Source of the DNA: Brevundimonas sp.
GTDB lineage: Bacteria; Pseudomonadota; Alphaproteobacteria; Caulobacterales; Caulobacteraceae
Assembly: GCF_030682035.1 (NCBI RefSeq)
Contig: NZ_JAUXQZ010000025.1
Span: 248,001-312,000 of the forward strand
Direction of reading: 5' to 3'
DNA length: 64,000 nucleotides
Below the pieces are notes generated by a model. It did not search any database, was not told where the DNA came from, and was given only the letters and a program-made list of their open reading frames with translations. Each line of letters starts with the position of its first letter. Position 1 is the stretch's first letter. A program made the translations under genes and the position numbers. Of this stretch, positions 24,230 to 32,931 are shown one piece after another.

Positions 24230-25111
24230 ATGAGCACTGTCCAGGGCCGGTTGCGTATCGCCGTCCAGAAATCCGGCCGTCTGTCCGAACGCAGCCTCGA
24301 CCTCGTCCGCGACGCGGGCCTGCGCGTGGTCAAGGGCAACAACGACCTGCTCTACCGGGTCGAGAACTACCCCATCGACCTGCTGCGCGTACGCGACGAC
24401 GACATCCCCACCTTCGTGGCCGACGGCGTCTGCGACCTCGGCATCGTCGGCGAGAATGTGCTCGAGGAAGTCCGCAACGGCGGGCCGGTCGCCGAAGTGC
24501 TGATGCCGCTCGGCTTCGGTCGCTGCACCCTGAAGATCGCCGTGCCGCCGACCCTTGCCTATGACGGCCCGGCCTCGCTGGACGGCCTGCGCATCGCCAC
24601 CTCCTATCCGAGGATCCTGCGCCGGTTTCTGGATGCTCAGGGCGTCTCCGCCGACATCGTCACCATGCGCGGCGCAGTCGAGGTCGCCCCCCGACTCAAA
24701 CTGGCCTCCGCCATCTGCGACCTCGTCTCCACCGGCGCGACGCTCGAGGCCAACGGTCTGGCCGCAAAGGAGACGGTGCTGGACAGCCAGGCCGTGCTGA
24801 TCAAGTCCCCGGTCGCGCCGGAGCCCGGACTGCAACACCTGCTGGACAGCATCATCGAGCGGATGGCCGGCGTGGTGTCCTCCCAGGGGGCCAAATACGT
24901 CATGCTCAACGCCCCCCGCGAAGCTCTGGCCGAGATCACCGCCATCCTGCCCGGCGCCGGCGCCCCGACCGTCATGCCCCTTGCGGGCCGCGACGACGCC
25001 GTGGCCGTGCATGCTGTCTGTCAGGAAGCGGTCTTCTGGGAGACGCTGGAACGGCTCAAGGCCGCCGGCGCCTCGGCCATCCTCGTCCTCCCCATCGAGA
25101 AGATGATGTGA
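24230..25111 (+). CDS. hisG: ATP phosphoribosyltransferase (long form)
   Basis: A 293-residue first enzyme of histidine synthesis, joining ATP and PRPP. The length and the C-terminal ACT-like region (about 220-293) show the hexameric long form that is feedback-inhibited by histidine and needs no HisZ. LRIAVQKSGRLSERSLDLV at the start and CDLVSTGATLEANGL (PRPP-binding loop region) are diagnostic. It follows the TrpR-like gene by 10 bases and its stop overlaps hisD by one base. Confidence 0.95.
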   Translation: MSTVQGRLRIAVQKSGRLSERSLDLVRDAGLRVVKGNNDLLYRVENYPIDLLRVRDDDIPTFVADGVCDLGIVGENVLEEVRNGGPVAEVLMPLGFGRCTLKIAVPPTLAYDGPASLDGLRIATSYPRILRRFLDAQGVSADIVTMRGAVEVAPRLKLASAICDLVSTGATLEANGLAAKETVLDSQAVLIKSPVAPEPGLQHLLDSIIERMAGVVSSQGAKYVMLNAPREALAEITAILPGAGAPTVMPLAGRDDAVAVHAVCQEAVFWETLERLKAAGASAILVLPIEKMM

Positions 25112-26418
25112 TGCGCCGGATTGATTGGAGCGCGCTCGACGCCGCGGGCCGCCTTGAGGCCCTCGCCCGCCCCCGCCGCCGCACCGAGGCGCGCGTCACC
25201 GACACGGTGCGCGAGATCATGGACGATGTCCGCACGCGCGGCGGCGCGGCGGTCACCGACTGGAGCCTCAAGCTGGACGGAGCCGCGCCGCGCCGTCTGG
25301 TCCTGACCTCCGAGCGCGTCGCCGCCGCTCGCGACGCCCTGCGCCCCGCCGACACCCGGTCCATCCGCATGGCCGCCGAGAACATCCGCATCTTCCACGA
25401 AGCGACCCGGCCCGAGGACACGCCCGACGTCGAGATCGTCCCCGGCGTTCGCTCGCGCCTCGTCTGGCGACCCCTGCGTTCGGCGGGTCTCTATGTCCCC
25501 GGCGGCTCCGCGCCGCTGTTTTCGTCCCTGCTGATGCAGGCCATCCCCGCCGCCGTCGCCGGGGTCGGCCGCCGCGTCGTCGTGACCCCGCCGTCGCCCT
25601 CGGGCGAGCCCCACCCCGCCATGATCTTCGCCGCCGCCGAGGCCGGACTCGAGGACCTCTGGCTGATTGGCGGAGCCCAGGCCATCGCCGCCCTGACCTT
25701 CGGGGCCGAGCTTGACGACGGAGTCATCGCGCCTTGCGACAAGCTGTTCGGCCCCGGCAACGCCTGGGTCGCCGAGGCCAAGAAACAGGCCGCCGCCCGG
25801 CCCGGCGGTCCCGCCGTCGACATGCCGGCCGGTCCGTCAGAGCTGCTGGTCATCGCCGACCGCGACGCCGACCCCGAGATCGCCGCCGCCGACCTGCTCA
25901 GCCAGGCCGAACACGACGCCGACGCCCAGGTCATCCTCGTCTCGGAAAGCCGGGCCAATATCGACGCCATCCTCGCCGAGGTGGACTACCAGCTTGAGAC
26001 CCTGCCCCGCGCCGACATCGCCCGCGCCTCCCTCGCCGAGGGCCGCGCCATCCGGGTCCGCGACGTCGCCGAGGCCTGCGAGGTCGCCAATCTCTACGCC
26101 CCTGAACACCTCGCCCTTCAAACGGTGGACGCTGAGCAGCTGATAGCCCACATCGAGGCCGCCGGCGCCGTCTTCGTGGGGGCCTTCGCCGCCGAGACCT
26201 TGGGCGACTACGCCGCCGGCCCCAGCCATGTCCTGCCCACCGACGGCGCCGCTCGCACCATGGGCGGCGTCACCACGGCCAGCTTCATGACCTCCATGGC
26301 GGTCCAGGCCGTGACCGAAGCCGGCGCCGCCGCCCTCGCCCCCATCGCCGCCCGCCTCGCCCGGCTCGAGGGGCTCGAGGCCCACGCCCGCGCCGCCGAT
26401 CTGAGGAGCGGCGCATGA
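25111..26418 (+). CDS. hisD: Histidinol dehydrogenase
   Basis: A 435-residue zinc enzyme performing the last two steps of the pathway, L-histidinol to L-histidine with 2 NAD+. Seen: YVPGGSAPLFSSLLM, the signature region FGPGNAWVAEAK, DMPAGPSELLVIAD, LSQAEHDADAQ and SHVLPTDGAARTMGGV. These contain the usual Zn and substrate residues (Gln/His in SQAEH, His in PSHVLPT). Length is normal. ATG 25111 overlaps the hisG stop (TGATG). Confidence 0.95.
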   Translation: MRRIDWSALDAAGRLEALARPRRRTEARVTDTVREIMDDVRTRGGAAVTDWSLKLDGAAPRRLVLTSERVAAARDALRPADTRSIRMAAENIRIFHEATRPEDTPDVEIVPGVRSRLVWRPLRSAGLYVPGGSAPLFSSLLMQAIPAAVAGVGRRVVVTPPSPSGEPHPAMIFAAAEAGLEDLWLIGGAQAIAALTFGAELDDGVIAPCDKLFGPGNAWVAEAKKQAAARPGGPAVDMPAGPSELLVIADRDADPEIAAADLLSQAEHDADAQVILVSESRANIDAILAEVDYQLETLPRADIARASLAEGRAIRVRDVAEACEVANLYAPEHLALQTVDAEQLIAHIEAAGAVFVGAFAAETLGDYAAGPSHVLPTDGAARTMGGVTTASFMTSMAVQAVTEAGAAALAPIAARLARLEGLEAHARAADLRSGA

Positions 26419-27848
26419 ACAACCTGCCCGCCCCCTTCTCGCCCCTCGTTTCCGGCGGTGAGGGCCTTGACCGTTATCCGACTGAGCCGCGCGCCCTCGC
26501 CGCCCGCATGGCCGAAATCTACGGCGTCCCGACCGACAACGTCCTGCCGGTGCGCGGCGCGACACACGGCTTCGAGCTCATCTTCCGCCTCGCCGCCCGC
26601 CAAGGCGGCGCCGTCTCGACACCGGAAGGCGAGCCGTTCGTTACCCTGCGCAATCTTTTTCCGGCGCCGAGCGGCCGCCAGTCGCCGGTCGCCGTGATCA
26701 CGACCGCGGGCTGGCCGCTCGACGTCATCCTGCGCGACGCCAGAAAGATCGCGCCCGCGCTCTGCGTCGTCGATGAAGGCGCCATCGAGTTCGCCGATAG
26801 TCCGTCCACGGCCGCCCTCGTCAGAGAGGCCCCCAACCTGGTCGTCGTGCGCAGTCTCTCGCTAGCCTACGGCCTTGTCGGCGCCCGTGTAGGCGCCATG
26901 ATCTGCGCACTCGAAACCACTGCCGCCCTAAGGAGCGTGCTTGAGCCTCATGCCCTGCCGGAGCCTTCGGTGCGGCTGGCCATGCAAGCGTTGGACCCGT
27001 CCCGTCTGCGCGAGACGGAATCCCGGATCAGCAGGGTTCGCGAGGAGCGCGCGCGCATGACCGCCGCGCTGGACGGCCTCATGCGTGTCGGCGGCCTCCC
27101 CGGACCGTCCCTTCGAGTGCAGCCAAGTGGCGTGGAAGCGGTCACCGCCCGACTGACTGCGCTGGGTGTGCCGTTCCAGATCGACGACGCCCTGTCGGTC
27201 CCGGTGTTCGAACGGCGCGAGCTCAACGACCGCACACTTCTGGCGCTCGGTGTAGAGAGTCCGCCCTCGCGCACCCACCGCACCGGCCAGGCCGTCCGCG
27301 ACACGAAGGAGACCCGCATCGTCTGCGCCGTCGATCTCGACGCGACCGGCCCGGTCTCCATCGCCACCGGCGTCGGCTTCTTCGATCACATGCTGGAACA
27401 GGTCGCGGCCCACGGCGGCTTCTCCTTGCGGCTGGCCTGCGAAGGCGACCTGCACACCGATCCGCACCACACCATCGAGGACTCGGCCATCGCGCTCGGC
27501 CAGGCCCTGAAACAGGCGCTGGGCGAACGCCGCGGCATTGCCCGCTACGGCTTCGTCCTGCCGATGGACGAGGCCAACGCCTCGGTCTCGATCGACCTGT
27601 CCGGCCGCCCCTTCCCGGTGTTCGAGGGGACCTTCGCGACCCCCTTCATCGGCGACTACCGCACCGACCTGACCGCCCACGTCTTCCGCTCGCTGGCGGA
27701 ACACCTCGGCGCCGCCATCCATGTTTCGGTGACGGGCGACGACGACCACCACAAGACCGAGGCCGTCTACAAGGCCTTCGGCCGCGCCCTGCGCCAGGCC
27801 ATCCGCATTGAGGGCGACGTCGTACCGAGCACCAAGGGCGTGTTGTGA
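26415..27848 (+). CDS. hisB: Fusion of a degenerate HisC-like domain with imidazoleglycerol-phosphate dehydratase
   Basis: A 477-residue fusion. Residues about 285-477 are a complete HisB: GVGFFDHMLEQ, DPHHTIEDSAIALGQAL, DDHHKTEAVYKAFGRALRQA and terminal PSTKGVL, with Mn-binding His and Glu residues present. Residues about 1-284 resemble HisC (RYPTEPRALAARMAEIYGV; VVDEGAIEFA; VVRSLSLAYGLVGARVGAM), but the PLP lysine (normally SLSKA) is Leu150, the Tyr of DEAY is missing and no NPNNPTG loop is found. The N-terminal half is therefore probably not an active transaminase. ATGA overlaps with hisD and hisH on both sides. The fusion partner differs from the phosphatase of E. coli HisB. Confidence 0.9.
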   Translation: MNNLPAPFSPLVSGGEGLDRYPTEPRALAARMAEIYGVPTDNVLPVRGATHGFELIFRLAARQGGAVSTPEGEPFVTLRNLFPAPSGRQSPVAVITTAGWPLDVILRDARKIAPALCVVDEGAIEFADSPSTAALVREAPNLVVVRSLSLAYGLVGARVGAMICALETTAALRSVLEPHALPEPSVRLAMQALDPSRLRETESRISRVREERARMTAALDGLMRVGGLPGPSLRVQPSGVEAVTARLTALGVPFQIDDALSVPVFERRELNDRTLLALGVESPPSRTHRTGQAVRDTKETRIVCAVDLDATGPVSIATGVGFFDHMLEQVAAHGGFSLRLACEGDLHTDPHHTIEDSAIALGQALKQALGERRGIARYGFVLPMDEANASVSIDLSGRPFPVFEGTFATPFIGDYRTDLTAHVFRSLAEHLGAAIHVSVTGDDDHHKTEAVYKAFGRALRQAIRIEGDVVPSTKGVL

Positions 27849-28447
27849 GCGAGGTCACCGTCCTCGCCTATGGCGCCGGCAACACCGCCTCGGTCCGCTT
27901 CGCCCTGGAGCGGCTCGGCGCGACCGTGCGCCTGACCGACGACCCGCTCGCGGTGACGGAGGCCGAGCGGCTGATCCTGCCCGGCGTCGGCGCGGCCTCC
28001 TATGCCATGGCGCGTCTGTCGACGCTGGATCTCGTCGAACCGATCCGAGCCTTTCCCCGCCCGCTGCTGGGCATCTGCCTCGGCCAGCAACTGCTGTTCG
28101 AGACCAGCGAGGAGGGCGAGCCCGTCCCCCTGCTGGGCCTGATCCCCGGCGCCGTCCGCCGGCTTGATCCGGGTCCCGGCCTGACCGTGCCCCACATGGG
28201 CTGGTCGCGGTTGTCAGCCGTCCGTCCCGACCCCTTGCTCGACGGCGTCGAGGACGGAGCTTACGCATACTTCGTCCATGGCTTCGTCTGTCCCGACGGA
28301 CCCGCGACCGTCGCCCGCGCCGACTATGGCGGCCCTGTCCCTGCCATGGTCCGCAGCGGGCAACGCTGGGGCTGCCAGTTCCACCCCGAGCGCTCGGCCG
28401 CGACCGGGGCCCGCATCCTCGCCAACTTTCTGGACCAATCGGCATGA
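27845..28447 (+). CDS. hisH: Imidazole glycerol phosphate synthase, glutaminase subunit
   Basis: A 200-residue class I glutamine amidotransferase that delivers ammonia to HisF. The catalytic triad is visible: Cys78 in GICLGQQ, His180 and Glu182 in CQFHPERS; the oxyanion region is GVGAAS. The GTG start lies in a 4-base overlap with the stop of the fusion gene, and its stop overlaps hisA by 4 bases, which implies coupled translation. Length is normal. Confidence 0.95.
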   Translation: MSEVTVLAYGAGNTASVRFALERLGATVRLTDDPLAVTEAERLILPGVGAASYAMARLSTLDLVEPIRAFPRPLLGICLGQQLLFETSEEGEPVPLLGLIPGAVRRLDPGPGLTVPHMGWSRLSAVRPDPLLDGVEDGAYAYFVHGFVCPDGPATVARADYGGPVPAMVRSGQRWGCQFHPERSAATGARILANFLDQSA

Positions 28448-29169
28448 TCATCTACCCCGCCATCGACCTGCGCGACGGCGCCTGCGTGCGGCTGATGCAC
28501 GGCCGGTTTGATCAGGTCACCCGCTACGATGACGACCCTGCTGCCCGCCTCGCCGCCTTCGCCGCGGCGGGCGCGACCTGGGCCCATATCGTTGATCTCG
28601 ACGGCGCCGAGGCCGGCCGTGCCGTCCAGCACGCCCTGATCGGCGATCTCGCCCGCGCCATCGACATCCGCATCCAGTCGGGCGGCGGGGTGCGCTCCGT
28701 CGACGACGTCGCCGCCCTTATCGACGCTGGCGTAGCCCGGGTCGTGGTCGGCTCGCTGGCGGTGTCGCAGCCGGAAACCGTCGCCGACTGGTTGCGCCGG
28801 TTCGGCCCGGACCGCATCACCCTGGCCATCGACGTCAAGGCTGACGGAGACAGTTGGGTCCCGGCCCTGAAGGGTTGGACCGAGGCTGCCCCCGTCGACC
28901 TCTGGGCCGCGCTGGACCGCTACCCACCCGGCCTCGCCCGCCACCTGCTGGTCACCGACGTCGGCCGCGACGGCGCCCTGACCGGTCCCAATCTCGACCT
29001 GCTGGGCCGGATCGTGCGCTGCCGCCCCGACCTGAAGGTGCAGGCCTCAGGCGGCGTCGCCTCAGTCGCCGACCTGACCGCCGCCGCCGCCCTCGGCTGC
29101 GACGGCGCCATCGTCGGCCGCGCCCTCTACGAGAACCGATTCACCCTCGAAGAGGCTTTGGCGGCATGA
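28444..29169 (+). CDS. hisA: Phosphoribosylformimino-5-aminoimidazole carboxamide ribotide isomerase
   Basis: A 241-residue TIM barrel isomerising ProFAR to PRFAR. The two catalytic aspartates are in YPAIDLRDG near the N-terminus and LVTDVGRDGAL in the second half; the phosphate-binding loops QSGGGVRS and QASGGVAS are intact. It overlaps hisH and hisF by 4 bases each. Nothing is unusual. Confidence 0.95.
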   Translation: MIIYPAIDLRDGACVRLMHGRFDQVTRYDDDPAARLAAFAAAGATWAHIVDLDGAEAGRAVQHALIGDLARAIDIRIQSGGGVRSVDDVAALIDAGVARVVVGSLAVSQPETVADWLRRFGPDRITLAIDVKADGDSWVPALKGWTEAAPVDLWAALDRYPPGLARHLLVTDVGRDGALTGPNLDLLGRIVRCRPDLKVQASGGVASVADLTAAAALGCDGAIVGRALYENRFTLEEALAA

Positions 29170-29933
29170 CCGCGCGCCGCATCATCCCCTGTCTCGACGT
29201 CAAGGACGGCCGGGTGGTCAAGGGCGTGCGCTTCCAGGGTCACACGGACATGGGCGACGCCGCTGACCTCGCCGCCCGCTACCGCGATCAGGGCGCCGAC
29301 GAACTGGTCTTCTATGACATCACGGCCAGCCCGGAGGGCCGCACCCTCGACTATGGGTGGGTCCGCGACATCGCCCGTCTGCTGGACATCCCCTTCAGCG
29401 TCGCCGGTGGCATCCGCTCGGTCGATCAGGCCGCCCGCTGCCTCGACCACGGCGCCGACAAGGTCTCGATCAACTCCCCCGCCCTCGAACGCCCCGAACT
29501 CATTGGCGAGATGGCCGAGCGGTTGGGCGGCCAATGCGTTGTCGTCGGCGTCGATTCGAAACGGTCCGGCGACGACTGGGTGGTCCATCAGTACACCGGC
29601 GACCCCACCGCCAGCCGCGCCGCCGGCCGCCGCACTCTCGACTGGATCGTCGAGGCCCAGACCCTCGGCGCCGGCGAGATCGTGCTCAACTGCATGGATG
29701 AGGACGGCGTCCGACGCGGTTACGACATCGCCCAGCTGGCCGCCGCCCGCGCCCGCCTGACCATCCCCTTGGTCGCCTCGGGCGGCGCCGGCGCGGCGGC
29801 GCATTTCCTCGACGTGTTCGAACAGGCCGACGTCTCCGGCGCCCTCGCCGCCAGTGTTTTTCACACCGGGGCGCTGGCGATTCCCGACCTCAAGGCGTTC
29901 CTGCATCAGGCAGGACAGGAGATTAGATTGTGA
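29166..29933 (+). CDS. hisF: Imidazole glycerol phosphate synthase, cyclase subunit
   Basis: A 255-residue TIM barrel that uses HisH-derived ammonia to form imidazole glycerol phosphate and AICAR. It starts RRIIPCLDVKDGRVVKGV with the catalytic Asp in CLDVKDG; the second catalytic Asp is in VVGVDSKR; phosphate loops SVAGGIRS and VASGGAGA are present. The start overlaps the hisA stop by 4 bases. The tight operon spacing is broken just after it by a palindromic repeat. Confidence 0.95.
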   Translation: MTARRIIPCLDVKDGRVVKGVRFQGHTDMGDAADLAARYRDQGADELVFYDITASPEGRTLDYGWVRDIARLLDIPFSVAGGIRSVDQAARCLDHGADKVSINSPALERPELIGEMAERLGGQCVVVGVDSKRSGDDWVVHQYTGDPTASRAAGRRTLDWIVEAQTLGAGEIVLNCMDEDGVRRGYDIAQLAAARARLTIPLVASGGAGAAAHFLDVFEQADVSGALAASVFHTGALAIPDLKAFLHQAGQEIRL

Positions 29934-29946
29934 TCATACAAAGACA

Positions 29947-30105
29947 CCTTCCCCCCTCGCGGGGGAAGGGGGCCGGCGAAGCCGGTCGGATGGGGGTGCT
30001 TGTTCCGCCCGCAGTCTGTTCAGGGATGAGCCAACTGGATGTGGCGGTGTCTCACCCCCCATCCGCCTCGCTCCGCGAGCCACCTTCCCCCGCAAGGGGG
30101 GAAGG
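29947..30105. repeat. Composite palindromic repeat, CCTTCCCC family, within the his run
   Basis: Two outer hairpins, CCTTCCCCC/GGGGGAAGG at 29947-29969 and 30083-30105, flank an inner long-range inverted pair (CGGATGGGGGTG near 29987 and its near-complement ending at 30065). The whole 159-base unit is nearly self-complementary. Its last nine bases directly precede the hisIE start and act as its Shine-Dalgarno sequence. Confidence 0.8.
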
Positions 30106-30744
30106 ATGCTGAATCCCGACCAACTCGATTTCGACAAGTCCGGCGGCCTGATCCCCGTCGTGGTCCAGGATGCGGCTACCTTGCAGGTTCTGACTCTGGC
30201 CTACATGGACCACGCCGCGCTCGAAGAGACGGTCGCCTCGGGCGAAGCAACCTTCTTTTCGCGCTCGCGCGGAGGCCGCTGGCGCAAGGGCGAGACCTCG
30301 GGCGACCGGCTGCACGTCGTCTCCCTCACTCCCGACTGCGACGCCGACGCGCTTGTCCTCAAGGTCCGACCCATCGGCAACGCCTGCCACCTGAACCGCA
30401 TCAGCTGTTTCGGCGAAGAGGACGCGCCAGGTCTCGGTCGGTTGGCCCGGTTGGAGGCGACCATCATCGAACGCGCCGCCGCCGACCCGTCCGAAAGCTT
30501 GACCGCCCGTCTGCTCGCCGAGGGCGTCAAACGCGTCGCCCAGAAGGTCGGGGAGGAGGGCGTCGAGACCGCTCTCGCTGGAGTCGCAGGGCCGGATTCG
30601 GAACTGGCGTCAGAGGCCGCGGATTTGGTTTATCATCTGATGGTGCTGCTTCGTGCGCGTCACATGGTGTTTCAGGACGTCCTCGACGTCTTGGCCCAGC
30701 GGGCGGAAGCGGCCAGACACAAACCCGGTCCAGCCGGGACCTGA
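30106..30744 (+). CDS. hisIE: Bifunctional phosphoribosyl-AMP cyclohydrolase / phosphoribosyl-ATP pyrophosphatase
   Basis: A 212-residue HisI-HisE fusion for steps 2 and 3 of the pathway. The HisI part (about 1-110) has PVVVQDAATLQVLTLAYMD, SRSRGGRWRKGETSGDR and the metal-binding CDAD and GNACHLNRISCF; the HisE part (about 115-205) has LARLEATIIERA, KVGEEGVETA and ASEAADLVYHLMVLL with its acidic Mg-binding residues. The ATG at 30106 immediately follows the repeat, whose GGGGGAAGG serves as SD. It is 14 bases from zwf. Confidence 0.93.
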   Translation: MLNPDQLDFDKSGGLIPVVVQDAATLQVLTLAYMDHAALEETVASGEATFFSRSRGGRWRKGETSGDRLHVVSLTPDCDADALVLKVRPIGNACHLNRISCFGEEDAPGLGRLARLEATIIERAAADPSESLTARLLAEGVKRVAQKVGEEGVETALAGVAGPDSELASEAADLVYHLMVLLRARHMVFQDVLDVLAQRAEAARHKPGPAGT

Positions 30745-30758
30745 ATGAAGGAGAGCGC

Positions 30759-32219
30759 ATGGCGGCCCTGGTGCTGTTCGGCGGCGGCGGCGACCTCGCC
30801 ATGCGGATGTTGCTGCCTTCGCTCTATTTCCTCGAGCACGACGGCCTGCTGCCCGACGGGCTGAAGATCATCGGCGCGGCCCGTTCGAACGAGAGCCGGG
30901 ATGAGTACGTCGCCAAGGTCCGCGCCGCGGTCGAGGGCAAGGCGATGGCCGACGAGGCGTGGTCAGACCAGGCTTGGGCCCGCATGGAGGCCCGCCTCGA
31001 CTATCTGGCGGTCGACGCCACCAGCGCCGAAAGCCTGAAGCCGCTCAAGGACAGGGTCGGCGAGGGCGCCTGCACCTCATTCCTTGCGGTCTCGCCTTCG
31101 CTCTACGCCCGCATCGTCACGGCGATGCGCGCCTCCGGCCTCGCCGAGGCTGACGATCGCGTGGTGCTGGAGAAGCCGGTCGGACGAAATCTGGAGACCT
31201 TCCGCGAAATCGACGATGCGGTGGCCGATGCCTTTTCGGAACAACAGGTCTTCCGCATTGACCACTATCTCGGCAAGGAGACGGTTCAGAACCTGATCGC
31301 CCTGCGCTTCGGCAACACAATCTTTGAACCGCTTTGGAACAGCCTGTCGATCGACCACGTCCAGATCACGGTCGGCGAGACGGTCGGCGTCGGCGACCGC
31401 TGGCCCTATTACGACGAGTACGGAGCATTGCGCGACATGCTCCAGAACCACATGCTCCAGCTGCTATGCCTCGTGGCCATGGAGCCGCCGTCCGACCTCG
31501 ACCCGGACTCGGTGCGCAATGAGAAGGTCAAGGTCATCCGCTCGCTTCGTCCGGTAACGCACGAAGAGGTCGAACGCGTCACCGTGCGGGGCCAGTACGT
31601 CGCCGGAACCAGCGAGGGCAAACCCGCCACCGCCTATGCCGAGGAACGCGGCCAGCCGTCGGACACCGAGACCTTCGTCGCCATCCGCGTCGACATCGAC
31701 AATTGGCGCTGGGCCGGCACCCCCTTCTTTCTCCGCACCGGCAAACGGTTGGCCGAGAAGCGGACCGAGATCGTCATCCAGTTCAAGCCGGTGCCCCACT
31801 CCATCTTCGACCATGGCGCGCGCGGGGACATCCAGGCCAACCGGCTGGTGATTGAACTTCAGCCCGAAGAAGACATCGCCCTGTCCGTGATGAACAAGAG
31901 GCCGGGCCTGGACCAGCAGATGCAACTGCAGCCCATCCAGATGTCCCTGTCCTGGGGCCAGGGTGACAAGGACGCCAAACCGCCCCGCCGCCGCATCGCC
32001 TATGAGCGGCTCTTGCTCGACGCCCTCGCCGGCGACTCCACCCTCTTCGTGCGCCGCGACGAGGCGGAACAGGCGTGGAAATGGGTCGACGAGGTCTCCG
32101 ACGCCTGGCGCGGCGCGGCCTTCAAGCCGAAGCAGTACGCCGCCGGGTCCTGGGGCCCGCCCGAGGCCGACCTGCTGATGTCGCGGACGGGGCGGGAATG
32201 GAACACCGGCCATGGGTGA
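30759..32219 (+). CDS. zwf: Glucose-6-phosphate 1-dehydrogenase
   Basis: A 486-residue enzyme oxidising glucose-6-phosphate to 6-phosphogluconolactone, the entry to the Entner-Doudoroff route. The signature [13 protein letters not shown] with catalytic residues is intact, as are [12 protein letters not shown] and FFLRTGKRL. The nucleotide-binding segment reads [17 protein letters not shown]; the lysine usual after GDLA is Met here. AAGGAG sits 5 bases before ATG 30759. It overlaps pgl by 8 bases. Confidence 0.95.
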   Translation: MAALVLFGGGGDLAMRMLLPSLYFLEHDGLLPDGLKIIGAARSNESRDEYVAKVRAAVEGKAMADEAWSDQAWARMEARLDYLAVDATSAESLKPLKDRVGEGACTSFLAVSPSLYARIVTAMRASGLAEADDRVVLEKPVGRNLETFREIDDAVADAFSEQQVFRIDHYLGKETVQNLIALRFGNTIFEPLWNSLSIDHVQITVGETVGVGDRWPYYDEYGALRDMLQNHMLQLLCLVAMEPPSDLDPDSVRNEKVKVIRSLRPVTHEEVERVTVRGQYVAGTSEGKPATAYAEERGQPSDTETFVAIRVDIDNWRWAGTPFFLRTGKRLAEKRTEIVIQFKPVPHSIFDHGARGDIQANRLVIELQPEEDIALSVMNKRPGLDQQMQLQPIQMSLSWGQGDKDAKPPRRRIAYERLLLDALAGDSTLFVRRDEAEQAWKWVDEVSDAWRGAAFKPKQYAAGSWGPPEADLLMSRTGREWNTGHG

Positions 32220-32931
32220 GAGCCCACCGGCCATCGAAACCTTCGCGGACGGCGGCGACTGGGCTGACGCCTGCGCCGCCCGCCTGACCGACGCCCTGGC
32301 CGCCGCGCTCGCCGACAGTGGCAAGGCGGTCTTCGCCGGTTCGGGCGGCTCTACGCCCGCGCCCATCTACCGCCGCATGGCCCAGACAAACCTTGACTGG
32401 TCCCGCGTTGCGGTCACCCTGATCGACGAACGCTACGTCCCCGAGACCTCGCCCGAGTCGAACGCCGCCCTGCTGAAGCAAACCCTGTTGACCGGCCCGG
32501 CCGCCGCCGCGCGGTTCGTGCCCCTGTTCCACCCCGCCGTCACCGTCGATCGCGCCGCCGCCCTCGCGGCTCATGCCCTCGCGGCCGAAGGCGGCAAATT
32601 GGACGCCGTCCTTCTCGGCATGGGGGAGGATGGCCATATCTGTTCCATGTTCCCCGACAGTCCGACCCTCAGGACCCTGCTCTCGCCCGCGCTCCGACCC
32701 ACCGTCCTCGGCGTGCCGCACGGCCGCGACGGCGCCGCGCCCAGCCTGGAGCGGCTGTCGATCAACCTGCCGTATCTGATGACCGCCCGCCGGGTGGTTC
32801 TGGCCCTCACCGGCGCCCCCAAGCGCGCCGTGTTCGAGCGCGAAGCCGCGGGCGACCCGCCAACGCAGCCCATCGCGGCCCTGATCGCCGCCAAGGCTCC
32901 GCTCGACGTTCTGTGGACGGAGAAAGCGTGA
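32212..32931 (+). CDS. pgl: 6-phosphogluconolactonase
   Basis: A 239-residue DevB-type lactonase hydrolysing 6-phosphogluconolactone. Visible motifs: [17 protein letters not shown], the segment [20 protein letters not shown] and the catalytic region [18 protein letters not shown]. Its start lies inside the end of zwf (8-base overlap) and its stop shares a base with the edd start, giving a tight zwf-pgl-edd-glk unit. Confidence 0.93.
   Translation: MGESPPAIETFADGGDWADACAARLTDALAAALADSGKAVFAGSGGSTPAPIYRRMAQTNLDWSRVAVTLIDERYVPETSPESNAALLKQTLLTGPAAAARFVPLFHPAVTVDRAAALAAHALAAEGGKLDAVLLGMGEDGHICSMFPDSPTLRTLLSPALRPTVLGVPHGRDGAAPSLERLSINLPYLMTARRVVLALTGAPKRAVFEREAAGDPPTQPIAALIAAKAPLDVLWTEKA

Noticed and set aside
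30039..30758. N-terminal extension of zwf by 240 codons
   Set aside because: The extension runs out of frame through hisIE and the palindromic repeat; the AAGGAG and the nucleotide-binding motif place the start at 30759.
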